Positions 1-12,618 of a stretch of 64,000 bases of DNA are shown here, one piece after another; position 1 is the stretch's first letter, and every line of letters begins with the position of its first letter. Below the pieces are notes generated by a model. That model saw only the letters and a program-made list of their open reading frames with translations. It made no database searches and had not been told where the DNA came from. Both the position numbers and the translations under genes were made by a program. The stretch spans positions 16,891,884 through 16,955,883 of the forward strand of contig CM052356.1 in assembly GCA_028551475.1 (NCBI GenBank). Direction: 5' to 3'. This stretch comes from Casuarina equisetifolia (taxonomy: Eukaryota; Streptophyta; Magnoliopsida; Fagales; Casuarinaceae).

Positions 1-319
1 TTTTTATGATTGGTATTAAGGAAAGAAAAACAATTAAGTTATAAAATAATTATACTTTATCTAGCATACATTTTCATTTTATTATCTTTCTTGGGTAGGT
101 CACCAAAAGCCCCATTCATTTGTGAGGCCCAAGTCATATATTACCTCAACCGAGTAAATTTATGGCCCAAGAGGATTCGGTTAAACTCACTAAGAGAGTC
201 CACGTGCAGCCGGCTTGTTCTACTTAAGATCCAACTTGAAAAGTTACAAGCTCCACCAAACGACACTACTTGACACCTAAGGAAAGAAAAACCCTTATTA
301 TTCTTTCCCTTCGTATATT

Positions 320-350
<31 letters not shown>

Positions 351-1112
351 GGAATCAAAAGAAGAAATTAGATGAAGGCTTACCATCAATTTCGTCAAAG
401 ATTGAGACTTGATGAGATATAGGCCAATGGGTAGAATCTCAACAGGAAGAAAATCACAAGATGGGTTAGTGGCTAATGGCTTCTATAAGAAGAGAAGAAC
501 CTGTGTGAAGAAATTTATCTGAGTGGAAAGAATCAAAAGAAAAAGTTCTTCAAGAAGTTCAAGTGCTATTCATATCCCTTCTTGAAGGCTTTCTAATCTT
601 TGTAAGCTCTATATTGAAGCAAAATCATTGTTTTGATTATATCGTTTATATTTTGTTTCGATCTCAAAATCCAAAGATTAGGTTTTACCTAACTTTGGGT
701 TTTTTTCCTTTCAACATTGTTATAAGCTTAATATTGTACTGATTATCTAGTTAAGGTGCTTTACTGTTTGATTTCCTTATTCTGATTTGTAATCCATGGC
801 TTGTTGTCCCATTATAAACATAAAGAGAAATTGTTTTTCTTTTGAAAAGAAAAATGACCCTTTAGTGCTTTACTAAAGGAGGTGGAGTAGGACTTAAATT
901 AAGGAGTCCAATTCACTTAAAAAAAAATTGTGTATCTCTATTTATGTGATTATAACTTGTTCTATTAGATAAACTTCTATTTCTTTGATAACTTCATATT
1001 TGATTTTAATAGCCATAGAATTTTTATAACTTTAGGATAAAGTTAGTCTACAAAAGAAAAATAAGGGAGACACCTAATTCAATCCCCCTTCTTAGGTGAC
1101 TTAAGACCTAAC
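1..1112 (+). mobile_element. LTR-like retroelement fragment, 3' end only
   Basis: The sequence ends with a short inverted motif (cacctaa ... ttaggtg) around a C-rich stretch, followed by ...cctaaca. Long LTRs of plant copia elements often end this way. A TC microsatellite and AT-rich sequence precede it and I find no host coding sequence. No matching left end is visible, so it probably begins outside the window. It is a fossil with no coding part seen here. The family assignment is inference. Confidence 0.35.
321..350. repeat. (CT)n microsatellite
   Basis: About 30 bases of almost uninterrupted CT dinucleotides, with one phase slip near position 341. It lies inside the LTR-like fragment. Confidence 0.9.
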
Positions 1113-1237
1113 AAATACTTCTTTCTAAGAAGTTAACAACTCAAAGAAAGGAAAAACATAAGAAGATTATGGAGAACTATAAGGTGAATCTCAACAAAGA
1201 TAAAGATAAGAGTAGAAGAGAAAGGGTGAAGGAAATC

Positions 1238-1733
1238 TTGAATAGTACTTGGTAGTTTCAAGCATCATCATTTGCTAGTAAAATGTCAATCCCATCGGGA
1301 TAGCACCCAGCATCAGGACCAATCTCCATGCAATATCAACCTCTTTAGGTGTTGGATCATTCGGTTGATAATTGTGTGATGCACGGTCAAATATGACACA
1401 GACCACCATAGAGACGGTGGAACCAACCAAAATCCCAAAGCCTTACAGAGTGAAAACTACGGCTATGAACGTTCCATGGGTCTTCTTGTTAATGAACTCC
1501 GACATGATCATAGCCGATAATGGGTAGTCTGCAACAATTTCGAGCCCCATAATAAACCTGAACAGGCAAAGACTCACCAAAACATAGCTTTTCATGTTGC
1601 ATATCTAAAAACCACATCCTATGGAGCTAAGCACCATAGTCACCAAAGCCAACCCATACTCACAGTGTCGCCTGACTCAATCCCCAAGTGCACCAAACCC
1701 TAGTTGACCAATCACAGTTCTGACGCTTACAAT
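1238..1733 (-). pseudogene. Truncated PHT1-type phosphate transporter pseudogene
   Basis: One minus-strand frame of about 160 codons resembles the middle of a PHT1 proton/phosphate symporter (major facilitator family). Readable family blocks, in order, are a GQLGFGALGD segment, [29 protein letters not shown] followed by NKKT, GFGIL and DIAWRLVLMLGAIP. Intact PHT1 proteins are about 520-540 residues with 12 membrane spans, so only roughly residues 90-250 are left. The frame carries four in-frame stops (for example after GALGD, and one replacing Trp in the usual YYWRMMMPET block). Similarity fades abruptly at both ends, and the left LTR of the neighbouring gypsy element begins about 45 bases away. 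The wording of the blocks is closer to the mycorrhiza-associated PHT1 branch than to the root-uptake branch, but this is tentative. It cannot encode a working transporter. Confidence 0.82.
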
Positions 1734-1777
1734 CGATCATGCTACTATGTTTTATGTGTACTCTAAAGCCTTTTCGA

Positions 1778-2422
1778 TGTGACGGACTTGAAGAAATTCG
1801 TTCGACACTTAAGTCATAGCGATGAACTGAGTCAATCTTTTAACTAGGATCATTCTAAAGAGAAAATTTATGGAGAGAAAACAAGGAAAATTAAGGAACA
1901 ATAGGAAAGTTTGAATGATTTGAGCGAGGAAAAAAGAATCAAGAGGTTCCTATATAGGTGTTAGCCTTTTTGTAAGGATTTAATGTAATATCAGTTACAT
2001 ATTTAAAGTACTGCGATAAATGTGTAAACATTACAAAGGATTCAAATTAGGTTCATTGAATCGGAACATTTATAATTCCAAACTACTGAAATACTCATAA
2101 AGAGTTAACATTACAATCATAAATACTCAATCATAATAGTAATCTTATTAAATATTAAAGTTGTTACACTTTCAAATAGATAAATAATTTTTTCCCTATT
2201 AAAAAGGTCGATAACATTCTCATGAATTCAAATACACTAAAACATAAAAGGAAAGATAAAATGGGCACCACCCTAGTGGATGACCTAACAATAAGGAAAC
2301 TAGGTAGGTCAGACTCGTAATTGTCAGCTTGGTCCATCAGCCTGTACTGCTAGTCTAGAACACAAAAGTCCGACTCATACTCACTCGACTAACCCATCAA
2401 CCCATACTACCAATCCGGAACA
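1778..2422 (-). repeat. 3' LTR of the gypsy element
   Basis: Aligns along its whole length with 6834-7463, for example in the shared stretch gatgaactgagtcaa. On the plus strand it starts with tg and ends with ccggaaca. A purine tract (ggtgggagagaa on the minus strand) abuts it at 2423-2434 and fits the polypurine tract. Confidence 0.9.
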
Positions 2423-5400
2423 TTCTCTCCCACCTAATTTCGCAAGGCCTTGTCACCTCTAAGTAATGATCGATAAAACCTCAAAATTGCCAGAGGTCAT
2501 CCTCGAACTCCCACGTTGTTTTGCTTTCAGGAAATCCCTTCCACTTAATGAAAAAATATCACCGCAGATGAACTTTTTTTCTTCTAGAAGATGTGATTAG
2601 CCAAGATTGCCTCTGCATCCTTCTCAAAGGACGTCATCATCATCAAAGGAGCCCTCTTTGGCTTGCTCCGTTTTGCTTCTACCTTATCCTCGTAGAAAGG
2701 CTTCAACATGCTGACATGGAAGACCAAATGGATCTTAAGGTTAGGTGGGAGATCTAGCCAATAGGTCACCTTCTCAACTTTCCCCACAATCTCAAATGAT
2801 CCCTCATACTTGCAAACCAATCCTTTATGAAGGAGGCGGTAAGCCTTATATTAGTGGGGAAATAACTTCAGCAATACTTAATCCCCAACATTGTAGTCAA
2901 CCAACCTTCTTTTCTTGTCGGCCCACTTTTTCATCCATTTGATTGCTTTGTTTAGATAGGATTTCTCCACATCCACATTTTTTTCCAAGACTTAGCCATC
3001 TCATAAGCACCAAGACGCTAACTTGAGGGTTTAGACTCCAAAGTTGGAAGGGTCAATAGTTGTTGCCCTATCACCAATTCGAACAGGCTCTTCTTTGTTA
3101 ACTTATTCCTTTGCAAATTGTAAAAGAATTAGGCTACATACACTAACTTTACCTAATCTTTTTTATTCTCACTCACAAAATGCCTTAAGTACAACTCCAC
3201 AAGATTGTTCACCCTTTTTGTTTGTCCATCCATTTAAGGGTGGAAACTTATATATAATCACAATTTCAAGCCCAATAACCTGAATAACTATCTCCATAGC
3301 CAACCCGTGAAGCGTGGATCTTTGTCACTAATGATGCTCCATGGTAGTCCTTAGTACTTCACCACATATTTGAAAAAAGTCAGGTCATGACTTTTGTTGG
3401 ACACTCCACCGAGGCCGGTACAAAGGTAGCATACTTAGAAAGGCAATCCACTACCACAACGATCGATCCACACCCATTGATCTTTAGTAGTCCCATTATA
3501 AAGTCCATGGAAATGCTTTCTCATGAACAACTTGGGATCTATAAGGGCTCTATCAATCCACCATTAGCTCTTTGCTTTGGTTTATCTTGTTGGCAAACAA
3601 GACAAGTTTTCACAAATAATTCTATCTCATCTTACATACCATGTCAAAAGTATGAGACTTCTACAAGAGCCCTCGTCCTTCGTTATCTAGGATGCCTCAC
3701 CCACTTGCTATCATGGCACTCCTTGATGAGCTTGCGGCAGAGATTCTCCTACTGAAGCACATACACGCGTCTTTTCTTTGTGTAGAGCAATCCATCTTCC
3801 ATCCAGAATTACTTCATCTTGCCCTCTTTTACCACTTCAATTGTCTGGCCACAAAATCATGAAACATTTCTTCTCGTATAAGCTGCAGTGTGTCTCCCAC
3901 AACTACACTCATGATGGCTAACTTGGCTTTTCAACTAAGGGCATTAATGACCACATTGATTCTTCCTAGCTTGTACTCCATAGTATAATTGAACTCAACA
4001 AGGAAGTCCTGCAACTTAGCCTGTTTCGGTGATAACTTCTTCTAAATTTAGAAGGAGCTTATGGCTACATTTTTCGTCTATATTTGAAACCGCGAGCCAA
4101 GTAGGTAATGACATTAAGTTCGCAAACAATGTACTATGGTCGTCATCTCTGTCTCCTAGATTGTATACTTGTGCTTTGTGTCATTCAACCTTTAACTTTC
4201 GAAGGCAATGTGATGCTCATCCTGCATAAGTACACCCCCAATAGCAAAATCAAAAGCATCTAAATGTACCTAAAATGTCTTTATGAAGTCTAGTAGTGCC
4301 AACACCGATTCCCTTGTCACAATGACTTTCAAATCATCAAAAATATTATGGCATTTCTTGGTCCACCCCCAAGTCTTAGATTTCTTTAGTAGCTTAATCA
4401 AGGGTGTGGCCCCAGTCAAGTATCCCACAATTTGTAAGACCAAAGGAAGATCTCAATTATGTTACCTTTGAAGGAGATTCCTATTCTTGGATTGCTTTCA
4501 CTTTGGCCTTATCCATTCTTAAGGTCCATTGTTTGATCATGTGACCAAGGAAGTCCACTTCCTCCCAAGCAAAGGAACACTTCTCCTTTTTTAGGTACAA
4601 CTTGTTTTCTCATAACACCTTGAACAATACCTTCAAGTGCTTTACATGCTCCTCCAATGAGTTGTTATTTATCAAAATGTTGTCCAAGTATATGATCATA
4701 AACTTATCCAAGTAAAGATGAAGTAAGTTGTTCATCAAAGTGTAAAACATCGATAAGGCATTGGTTAAACCAAACAACATGACCAACCATTTGAAAGAGT
4801 CATACCGTGTGAAACATGTGGTTTTCAACTTATCTCCAACAACAATCCAAACTTGGTGGTATCTTGACCATAGATCCACCTTTGTAAAGTAATGGGCATG
4901 GCCCAACTTATAAAACAAATATGCTATTAAAGGAATAAGATATTTGTTTTTTAATAGTTACCTTATTCAACACCTAATAATCAATGCACAACTGCATGGA
5001 ACCATCCTTCTTGGCTTAGAACAACACCAGAGCTTCGTATGGTGCCTTTGAAGGTTAAATATATTCCACATCAAGCTGCATCTTCAATTGTTTCTTGAGT
5101 TCCTCCAACTTGGTAGGGACATTCTATATAGGGCCTTCACTGAAGGCTTTTACCTTGGCTCTAACTTAATAGCATGATCAACTTCCCTCATAAGAGGTAA
5201 TTGTTTTGGCATCTCTAAAGGCATCGCATCCTCATTTTCTTCAAGGAGATCATAAACAACTTGAGGAAGATTGTATTCATTCACAATCTCATACTTTTCT
5301 TTTAATATGGCAAGATAAGTCTCCTTGACTTTTTAGATGTCTTCCTTCAACTGCATCGCAGATAGATTTCTTTGTGTCAAACCTATCGCCTTGCTGGGAA

Positions 5401-6818
5401 CCATACACAACATATCACCTGCAAATATGCACAAACAACTATGTGTAGGGTAAAGGAAAGCATTGGCTTCATGGAGGAAATCTAACTCGAAGACCAACTT
5501 ATAGTTGTTCGCAGCCACCATTGTGAGATCCTCCTTCTCCCTCCATTTGCCAACATGTAGGTTCACTACAATCCTAGCCATTAGCCATAGAGTGTTGTTC
5601 ACCATCTTTAGTGAACCAATTTTTTTCTTTACTGAGAGACCCAGCTTCTTAGCTTCTCCATGTGTAATGAAGTTATGGGTTGCAGCTAAGTCCACCATGG
5701 CTTTGGTTTGCCTATCATTTACTATACACCCCACATACATGAAAGATCTTGCAACAGATCTTAGGGCCTTCCTTTCCATTGAGTTGAACATTTAAAGCAT
5801 TGTCATGCACCCTTCCTCTGTTGAGGTCTTCTTTTGGATCATATTTTGCTCCATGGCATTTAACGATCCCTTTTTCAGACAATCTCTCATATAATGCAAG
5901 CCTTTACAAATAAAACAAGAGAGATTACTTTTCTTTTCGTTACCATGACGACTAAAAGATGGTCTGCTACCTCCATTCTAGTTGAACAAGGCTTCACTCT
6001 AATTAAATAAAGGTCGACTACCTTTTTTCTCTTATTAAATTGTCACTCCAAGTAGGTGCTTTAGATGAAACATCAATTTGCCTCCGATCAATAAGGATTC
6101 CACAATTGAGATAGCTTGACTCAACTTGGTCACATCTCACTTCTCAATCTCATCATTTGCCTACTTTTGAAGGCCACTCACAAAGAAGAACAAGGGAGTC
6201 TTCTCCAGCACATCCTTAAGGTATAGAGTTGACTCAGTGAAAGCTTGCACATAGGCTCGTAAAGTTGTGGTATTCCTCAAATTCCTTAATGTTTCATGAG
6301 TCCTTTGATCTATCTTCTTAGGAAGGAATTACTTCTTTAAAACCTTCTTGAACACCTTATAAGTGTTGATCAAGTCCTCCTTATTTTTTGCCTCTTGGCA
6401 TCTCTTACACCACCATACGTTAGCACTATTAGTGAGATAATAGGAGGTAATTTTTACCTTTGTACAATCATTAGTAATCCAAGTCATCTCAAAATATTGC
6501 TTTGTATACCACAAGAAGTCTTCCACTTATGTTGCATCTCATTTCCCACCATAGCTCTTTAGCTTGAGAATATCTCCTTAAGGGAAAACAACAAAAGCAT
6601 GCTTTGTTTAGAGTTGTTTTAGAATTGCTCAACAAGTCCTTTTAGCTCAACCACCTACTTTTTAGTGTGTGCTAGATAATTTTTCAAAGTACTAAGCCTT
6701 TCCTCTATGTATACCATCATTTCAACTTACATCCTCTTCCTTTTCACTTAAGGCTAGTGTTGGGACTCTCCTACACCTTTGGACACCATCTCAAGAACTT
6801 AGCTTGCCTAAAGAGTTA

Positions 6819-6833
6819 GGCTCTAATACTACC
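6819..6833 (-). other. Primer-binding site, initiator tRNA-Met type
   Basis: Directly inside the 5' LTR the minus strand reads GGTAGTATTAGAGCC. It matches the usual plant initiator-Met site TGGTATCAGAGC at about 10 of 12 positions. Confidence 0.75.
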
Positions 6834-7463
6834 TGTAACGAACTTAGAGAAATCCGTTCAACACTCAAGTCTTAGTGATGAACTGAGTCAACCTTTTAAC
6901 TAGGATCACTCTAAAGATAGAACTTCTAGAGAAAAAATAAGAGAAACTAGAAAATGATGGGAAAGTTTGAATAATTTGAGTGAGGAGAAAGATACCAAGA
7001 GATTCCCTTTATATAGGTGTTAGCCTTTTCGTAAAGATTTAATGTAATATTGGTTATACATTTAAAACACTATGATAAATGTGTAAACGTTACGTAAGAT
7101 TCAAATTAAGTTTATCGAATTGGGACACTTATAATTCCAAACCATCGAAATACTCATAAAGAGTTAACGCTACAATAATAAATGTTGAATCATAACAATA
7201 ATCTTATTGAATATTAAAGTTGTTATACTTTCAAATAGATAAATAATGTTTCTCCTAAAGGTCGGTTACATGAATTCAAATGCAACGGAACATAAAAGGA
7301 AAGATACAACAGGCATTATCCAAGTAGATGACCCAATAATAAGGAAACTAGGCAAGTCGAACTCGTCTTTGCCAGCTCGGTCCATCAGCCCATACTACCA
7401 ATCTAGAACACAGAAATCTGGCTTGTTGGCCAACCCATCGGCCCATACTACCAATCCAGAACA
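6834..7463 (-). repeat. 5' LTR of the gypsy element
   Basis: Partner of 1778-2422, about 630 bases, starting tgtaacgaac and ending ccagaaca on the plus strand. In element orientation it lies upstream of the primer-binding site. Confidence 0.9.
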
Positions 7464-8506
7464 TTCAATCCCCCTTAGTGTATAGACATGACCCCTTCAC
7501 TATCATTACAAGAAAAAACAAAATAACACCTTTACTATCAGTCATCGCTTTAAATGCAGCAGAAAAAAATTGTCCAGCAATTGATATTAAAATAAGGTAA
7601 CAGGTTCGAATCCCCCGAATGCCGTTGTGGGGGTGATTGTTAGCCTTGTGTAAGCGAATACTCATCCCGTGAACTCGCTGTCAATGTGGGGGTAAGTGTT
7701 GGCCTTGTAGAGGCCAGAGATCATCCAGCGGACTCGCCGCCTCGTTAACCTTATAGGAGGGTTAAAAGCCTGCTCCAACGGACCATCAGTACGTTGACGG
7801 CCTATCTCTCAAGTGAGCCTTGCGTGCATTGTGAGGCCCATGCACCCCACTATATAAGGTAATAAATGCCGCACTCGGCATTCCCACTGTAAGGTAATAA
7901 AGTTATTCTTTCACTCTTAGTAATTTTTGGTGCAATGGTAGGGTTTGATCCAGCAAGTCTCAACATCCCACTTCCTACCAAATATTAATTAAACTTCCTC
8001 TAAAATGCGCTGATAAAACAATTTTGCCCTTGTATGATCAATTTCCTTATCCTAATGGTACATTCCTTCGATCGACCATGTGGCGCATTCCAACTCTACC
8101 AAATTCATTCTATTAAGTGTAACGTAAAAGGCATTTTACAAGGATACTCTGATGGGCAAATCAAATGGAAGAAGATAATGATTCTGCGTGAAAAGTGATT
8201 CTAAATGACAACATTACTTAAATGTATGTCTTGAAATCACAACCACAAGCCAAATTCATGATGTTTAAGGAACAATGGCTAAGGAATAATGAATAACAAA
8301 AAACACTGCTCCGGGTCTTTCAATGTGAATATCCATTTGAAACAATGTGAACACTGTCATGCACAGTTTCCTAAATCTTTGAAGCGAGGAACTAAACCAG
8401 GTCACTGTGGCAACCAACATTGTTTATATCTGTGTGCCACACAGCCTTCCTCCCCAAAGCAAAAAGAATATTCAACTTGTTGCATAACGCTCGTGGAACC
8501 TTCCAG
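7464..8506. other. Intergenic, with a GC-richer tandem repeat and a B-box-like motif
   Basis: Lies between the gypsy element and the stop codon of the IDM3-like gene. The motif ggttcgaatcc at 7603-7613 matches a pol III B box and could be a SINE remnant, but I see no clear A box. A two-unit repeat follows. The part nearest 8506 (minus strand, downstream of the stop) is probably the 3' untranslated region of the IDM3-like gene. Confidence 0.5.
7627..7745. repeat. Imperfect two-copy tandem repeat, about 59 bp unit
   Basis: Units 7627-7685 and 7686-7745 share the frame gtgggggt, gttrgccttgt, tcatcc and gaactcgc/ggactcgc. They are GC-richer than their surroundings and noncoding as far as I can see. 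Confidence 0.65.
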
Positions 8507-9151
8507 CTATTGTGGTATTCTATGTTTCATAACTACCACTTCCAGGATGCCATCTGACCGGAAAGTCGGAGAAGACAATCGAGGGTCTACTGGTCCAGGA
8601 AGATTAAAAGAAATGGTGAATGGCCCAGGTGGACATAGTTCCTGGACTTTCATCTGGTACACGGTTGATGAGTCCTTCAGAACTCCTACACCAGGTATCA
8701 CTCCTTCTATATAAACCCTCCCATCTCGTCGAATCTCACACTTTACCTTACCTGCTAGAGCACGCACTATCTGATTCCTCATTATCTTTGTCTTATACTC
8801 TACAAGAAAACTTGAGTTCATGGCATGCAGAGTCCTACTATAAGTTTTTGCAGCAAAAGCACAAGTTTTCATGGTGTTTTGGCTGAGACGTGAAACCTTA
8901 ATTCCAAATCATTCACCTGTTTAGATGCATGGAAAAAGGCTATTCACAAGGGATACATAAACAGAGAAACGTAGGAACTTACATTGATCCTTCCAGACAC
9001 CAGGAAGTGCAACTCGAAAGAGGTAGGCACTCTCGCTTATGCCAATGTCAACAAGACCTATAGGAGGTGCAGCGCTACCTTCCTTTGCTGTTCCAGTTAA
9101 AACAACAGATGGCTTCTGCTGTGAAGTGCCAGCAAAATATTCTGCATCCAT
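8507..9151 (-). CDS. Alpha-crystallin (HSP20-like) domain protein, IDM3-like
   Basis: Two coding exons are supported: 9151-8983 and 8751-8507. The donor is GTAAGT at 8982, the acceptor is gcag|GT at 8751, and together they give 137 residues. The product is an alpha-crystallin-fold protein. Readable blocks are PPIGLVDIGISESAYLFRV, IRRDGRVYIEGVIPG, QELCPPGPFTISFNLPGPVD and SPTFRSDGILEVVVMK. These match the plant INCREASED DNA METHYLATION 3 type, which in Arabidopsis works with the IDM1/IDM2 histone-acetylation complex to promote active DNA demethylation. The start at 9151 was chosen because an in-frame stop lies just upstream of that ATG. Arabidopsis IDM3 is longer, so extra 5' coding exons spliced in near 9120 remain possible. 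A noncoding first exon probably lies near 11.1-11.26 kb. The domain call is firm; the functional name rests on resemblance and gene order. Confidence 0.72.
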
Positions 9152-11330
9152 GCTCAGCCAATTTTAGCTCCTCTTATAGTTTTGAGCTCTTCCAAGGTCC
9201 AACCTTGAACAATATATCTAAGCAATTGGTGAGGCTTAAACAAGTAAGTGAAATCTGTCAAACCCGAAAAAAAAAAAAAAAAGGAAAAAAGAAAAAAGAA
9301 AATGAGAGATAAGAAATACAATGAAAAATAGAAGAAGAGAAATATAAGCATGTGATCTGTGTTACTAAGCAAGTTTAGCTTCAGCATTGAATTACAGGTT
9401 ATTGTTCCTATGACAAAAGTCATCCATAGGAACACAGCTATATCAAACTTTTATGTTTCATGGTGTCTACCGAAATCTAAAGTTTATCATAGGAATGCAG
9501 AAGTCATCCAATTTTTGTCAATAAACAGCATGACATGAAAGAAAGTCTTTGAATAAAAACTTGTTTTTCATGCCAGTAATAGACACTGCCAAAATGAGTA
9601 TAACTTTGCAGTTCAGTTTATAGATAGCAGAAGTAAGATAGCTTGTGCAAAGAAATAACTGTAGCCTTAGACAGGCCATCCATATAATTTAGCTATACGT
9701 TCCACCTTGTAATAAAAGTACAGGTCAAAATCTAAATAGGTCTGATATTTCGCTAATCACACATCACATTGGGTGCTAGAGCTAGGTCAACCAAAGATTT
9801 TGAGAGATATGACAAACTGGAATATTAGGAAGGAAAAAAAATAAAAAATTAAAAATAAAAAATAAAGTTCCACAAAGAACGCATTTTGTTGAATCTCAGA
9901 TGTAAACAATTCAGATATATAACACTTGACAGCAATTCAAACACATCATGACAGTAAGATCAAGAAGATTCTAGCCACCGAACCTGATTGCTAATCCATG
10001 TGCAACCCAGGTGTACACATCTACCAGCATCCAAACTCGATTTTGTTTTCAGATTTTTATACAACATAGATTTTTTCTTTTCTCGTCATCTCCAGAAAGG
10101 ATACGAGTTTGACTGCTTAATTACTTTCCAACAGGGAAAGAAAGAAATTAAGCCAATTTCCTCATTGCTAAACCGCTATTGCTATGGCAGGTCGGAATCA
10201 TAGAGAGGAATAATACCTACTGACAAATGAGAGGGAACAAATGAGATTTTCCAAGGAAGCATTATACAGATATATGTTGAAGGGTAACAGACAAGAATGT
10301 TGGTTTGAACATGACATAGACAGCATACGGACAGTTCTTACTAACAGTTATTTTTACATCAATATTTTACATGAGCTCTTACATGAATGGCCAAAGAAAC
10401 ACTAATTAAGATTTTATTTTGCGAAATTTAAGTGCATTACCTTGATCCTAATCCTAATGCAACAGAGGAATTGGCAGAACAAAACAACATGTTCAAGCCA
10501 AGATTTCTCCTAACATTTCCGGCATGTCCATTAGACAGCAAAGAACACCTACAGTAAATGTAAGAGGTTATGGCACCTAGACAAACTTCACACCTAACCC
10601 GTCAACACATAAGCATGGATTGGAAGCTTAGCAGTTGAAAATTTGTAGTTGAGAGTTTATCGAGCACAAATTGCTATCTAGTCAAACAGCAGCTTCACAA
10701 CTCTATCAAGAATCAATCTAGTCAAACAGTAGAAAAAAACTGTATAACAAAAATTCAGCACTTAGAACAGTATAAAATAACTATTTATCGATCAGTCTAG
10801 CCAATCCTATATAGGCCTCCTGGAAATGAAGTCATCCGAGCATACTGCCTCAGTGACCAAACAATCAAAAACATTAATCAGCGCCTAAACCATGCGTCGG
10901 AAAACTAGAACTATTAAATGAAAATCCAATTCGTTATCAGACTTCAGAGCTTATCGTTTCCGCATATAAACTCTAAAACATCAAATCGAGCACTGAGAAA
11001 ACACTGTAACGGGCTTAAGAAACCCTAAGTTCAGAGAACAGATCAGAGTAACGACTAAATGAGATGATTCCGATAACCGGAAATTTACCGTTGCTCCGCC
11101 GGACGGTTGAAACGATGGCGTCACCGATCGGCCTCTCTTCCCTCTGTGCGCTAATATGAGAGCACAACAGTTGGCAGAGCGAGAACCGATACGGCTATAG
11201 ACAAACCGTGGTGCCACGTCAACGAACCCCTCCGCAGAGAGAGTTGGCGGGAGCAATTAGTAGAATAACCGGAACGCCTTTGGGCTCAGTTATAAAGGGC
11301 CGGGTTTTTGCTTGAACCGCCACCCGTTAT
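9152..11330 (-). other. Upstream/leader region of the IDM3-like gene
   Basis: On the minus strand a TATA-like ctttataa lies near 11288-11297. A GC-rich stretch then runs to a good donor (GCAACG|GTAAAT) with the intron starting at 11088. I take 11089 to about 11260 as the first leader exon and most of the rest as a long leader intron. A second possible donor (AAG|GTAATG) lies near 10440. No further coding exon is convincing. Confidence 0.45.
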
Positions 11331-12618
11331 CCAATTGTGCAATGTAGTGTCCTTCTCTAAAGACAAGATGGTTTAGTTTATTCAATTGAGAATAAGTAAC
11401 TGTATTAGATTAAAAGGTTCCAATAGCTGAATGTATAATTTAGATATATGCATAAATAAAAAAACTTAATTTATTACTTTGTTTCTAATCTTAAATGTCA
11501 ATCATTATTTGTAATTAGTTAATTAATTTTTATAACCTCATTATAAACTTTTTATGTAATGGATTTTTTAATTTTAAAGTAATGACTAACAAGAATAATT
11601 GAAGGTGTTCATATTTTTATAATTAGAGGTAAAATTCTTAAATTTATGAAAGATGAATAACTACAAAAGTCAACACAATAGATCAAAATCTTAGATCTTA
11701 TTCTAGGCTAATATATTTAGAATATAAGACTTGTTTTAAACATTCTAATTTTTTCAAAGCAACAAAAATGAAGGCATGACTCAACCAATTAAGAGTGCGA
11801 GTACATCATTACTAGAAGGGACAAAAGAATAATGTATTCTTAGGGTAATCAATTCATCTAACCAAAGATTCAATTATCAATTAATTAGTAAAAAGAATTT
11901 AAAAAAGATATGTTGTACCCTTTATTTATATGTATATATTATTTTCTCTTATACTAATTTTTAGATGTTAGAAAGAGATTTTCTTCTTTAAAATTAATAC
12001 TTTAAAAAATAAAGTACTTCAGATGTAAATAAGAGATCATATTTACCTCAACTCTAAATTCACAATGTGGTGATACTTCGATCATACCCACGACCATTCT
12101 CTTTTATATTGAACTGATTAATTCCGTACCTCAGCATGTGGATGGAGGAGCAGCTGACAGCTTTTCTATCACTTTGGAGTTTGAGATTCAAACATGTTTT
12201 CAACCTGGTATAAGATTGGTCAGTTGTGCAGTGCAACATTGGTCCGCGGTCACCAAAATCGAGAAGGCGGCAGGCGACCCAAGACGCTTCGGAAAGCACA
12301 TTGTATGACCAGAGTGTGATGATTGATGTGATTCTCAAGAAATGTGGTATAAAAATTCGAGATCCGGATTCTAATCAAAAGCAGTTCCTTCGTCTCCATG
12401 GTGATCCTGATCCCAAGCCCCGGCAGTGGATCTTTATTGGACCCATCTTTCCCATCTTTTCGTAATCTCTAAGGAACGACCTAGAGCGTGAGCTGTCAAT
12501 GGCGTAGTTTCTTTTTTTCTCTCTCTCTTTTTTTTTTTTTTTTTGAGGGTTTTTCATTTGACAAAAGATTCTATTTTTGTTTCAAAGGAAGAGAAAAATT
12601 AAAAATTAAAAAAGTCTT
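11331..12618. other. AT-rich intergenic spacer
   Basis: No gene, RNA or repeat boundary is supported. The open frames at 12060-12465 resemble no family I know. A pyrimidine run lies near 12510-12543. Confidence 0.5.
12599..12613 (-). terminator. Pol III T-run terminator of tRNA-Met
   Basis: A few bases beyond the tRNA 3' end the minus strand reads CTTTTTTAATTTTT. A run of six T residues is ample for pol III termination. Confidence 0.8.

Larger units (their letters stand above)
1778..7463 (-). mobile_element. Ty3/gypsy LTR retrotransposon, nearly full length, broken
   Basis: Two LTRs bound an internal region read on the minus strand. From right to left the parts are a primer-binding site, gag with a CCHC knuckle near 5880-5920, a retropepsin-like stretch (5333-5791), reverse transcriptase (about 4610-5100), RNase H (about 4000-4500), integrase (about 3050-3950) and a C-terminal chromodomain-type region (2584-2820). 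The order RT, RNase H, integrase is that of Ty3/gypsy. The flanks ttcga (1773-1777) and ttcaa (7464-7468) fit a decayed 5-base target duplication. The LTRs differ at roughly 15 percent of aligned sites by eye, which suggests an insertion several million years old or more. The coding region is broken many times and the element is a fossil. Confidence 0.9.

Noticed and set aside
7603-7613. Possible tRNA gene at the B-box-like motif
   Set aside because: No acceptor, D or anticodon arm can be folded upstream. At most it is a SINE remnant.
12226-12465. 79-residue plus frame upstream of the tRNA
   Set aside because: The translation has no family features and no splice partners. The overlapping minus frame is equally open.
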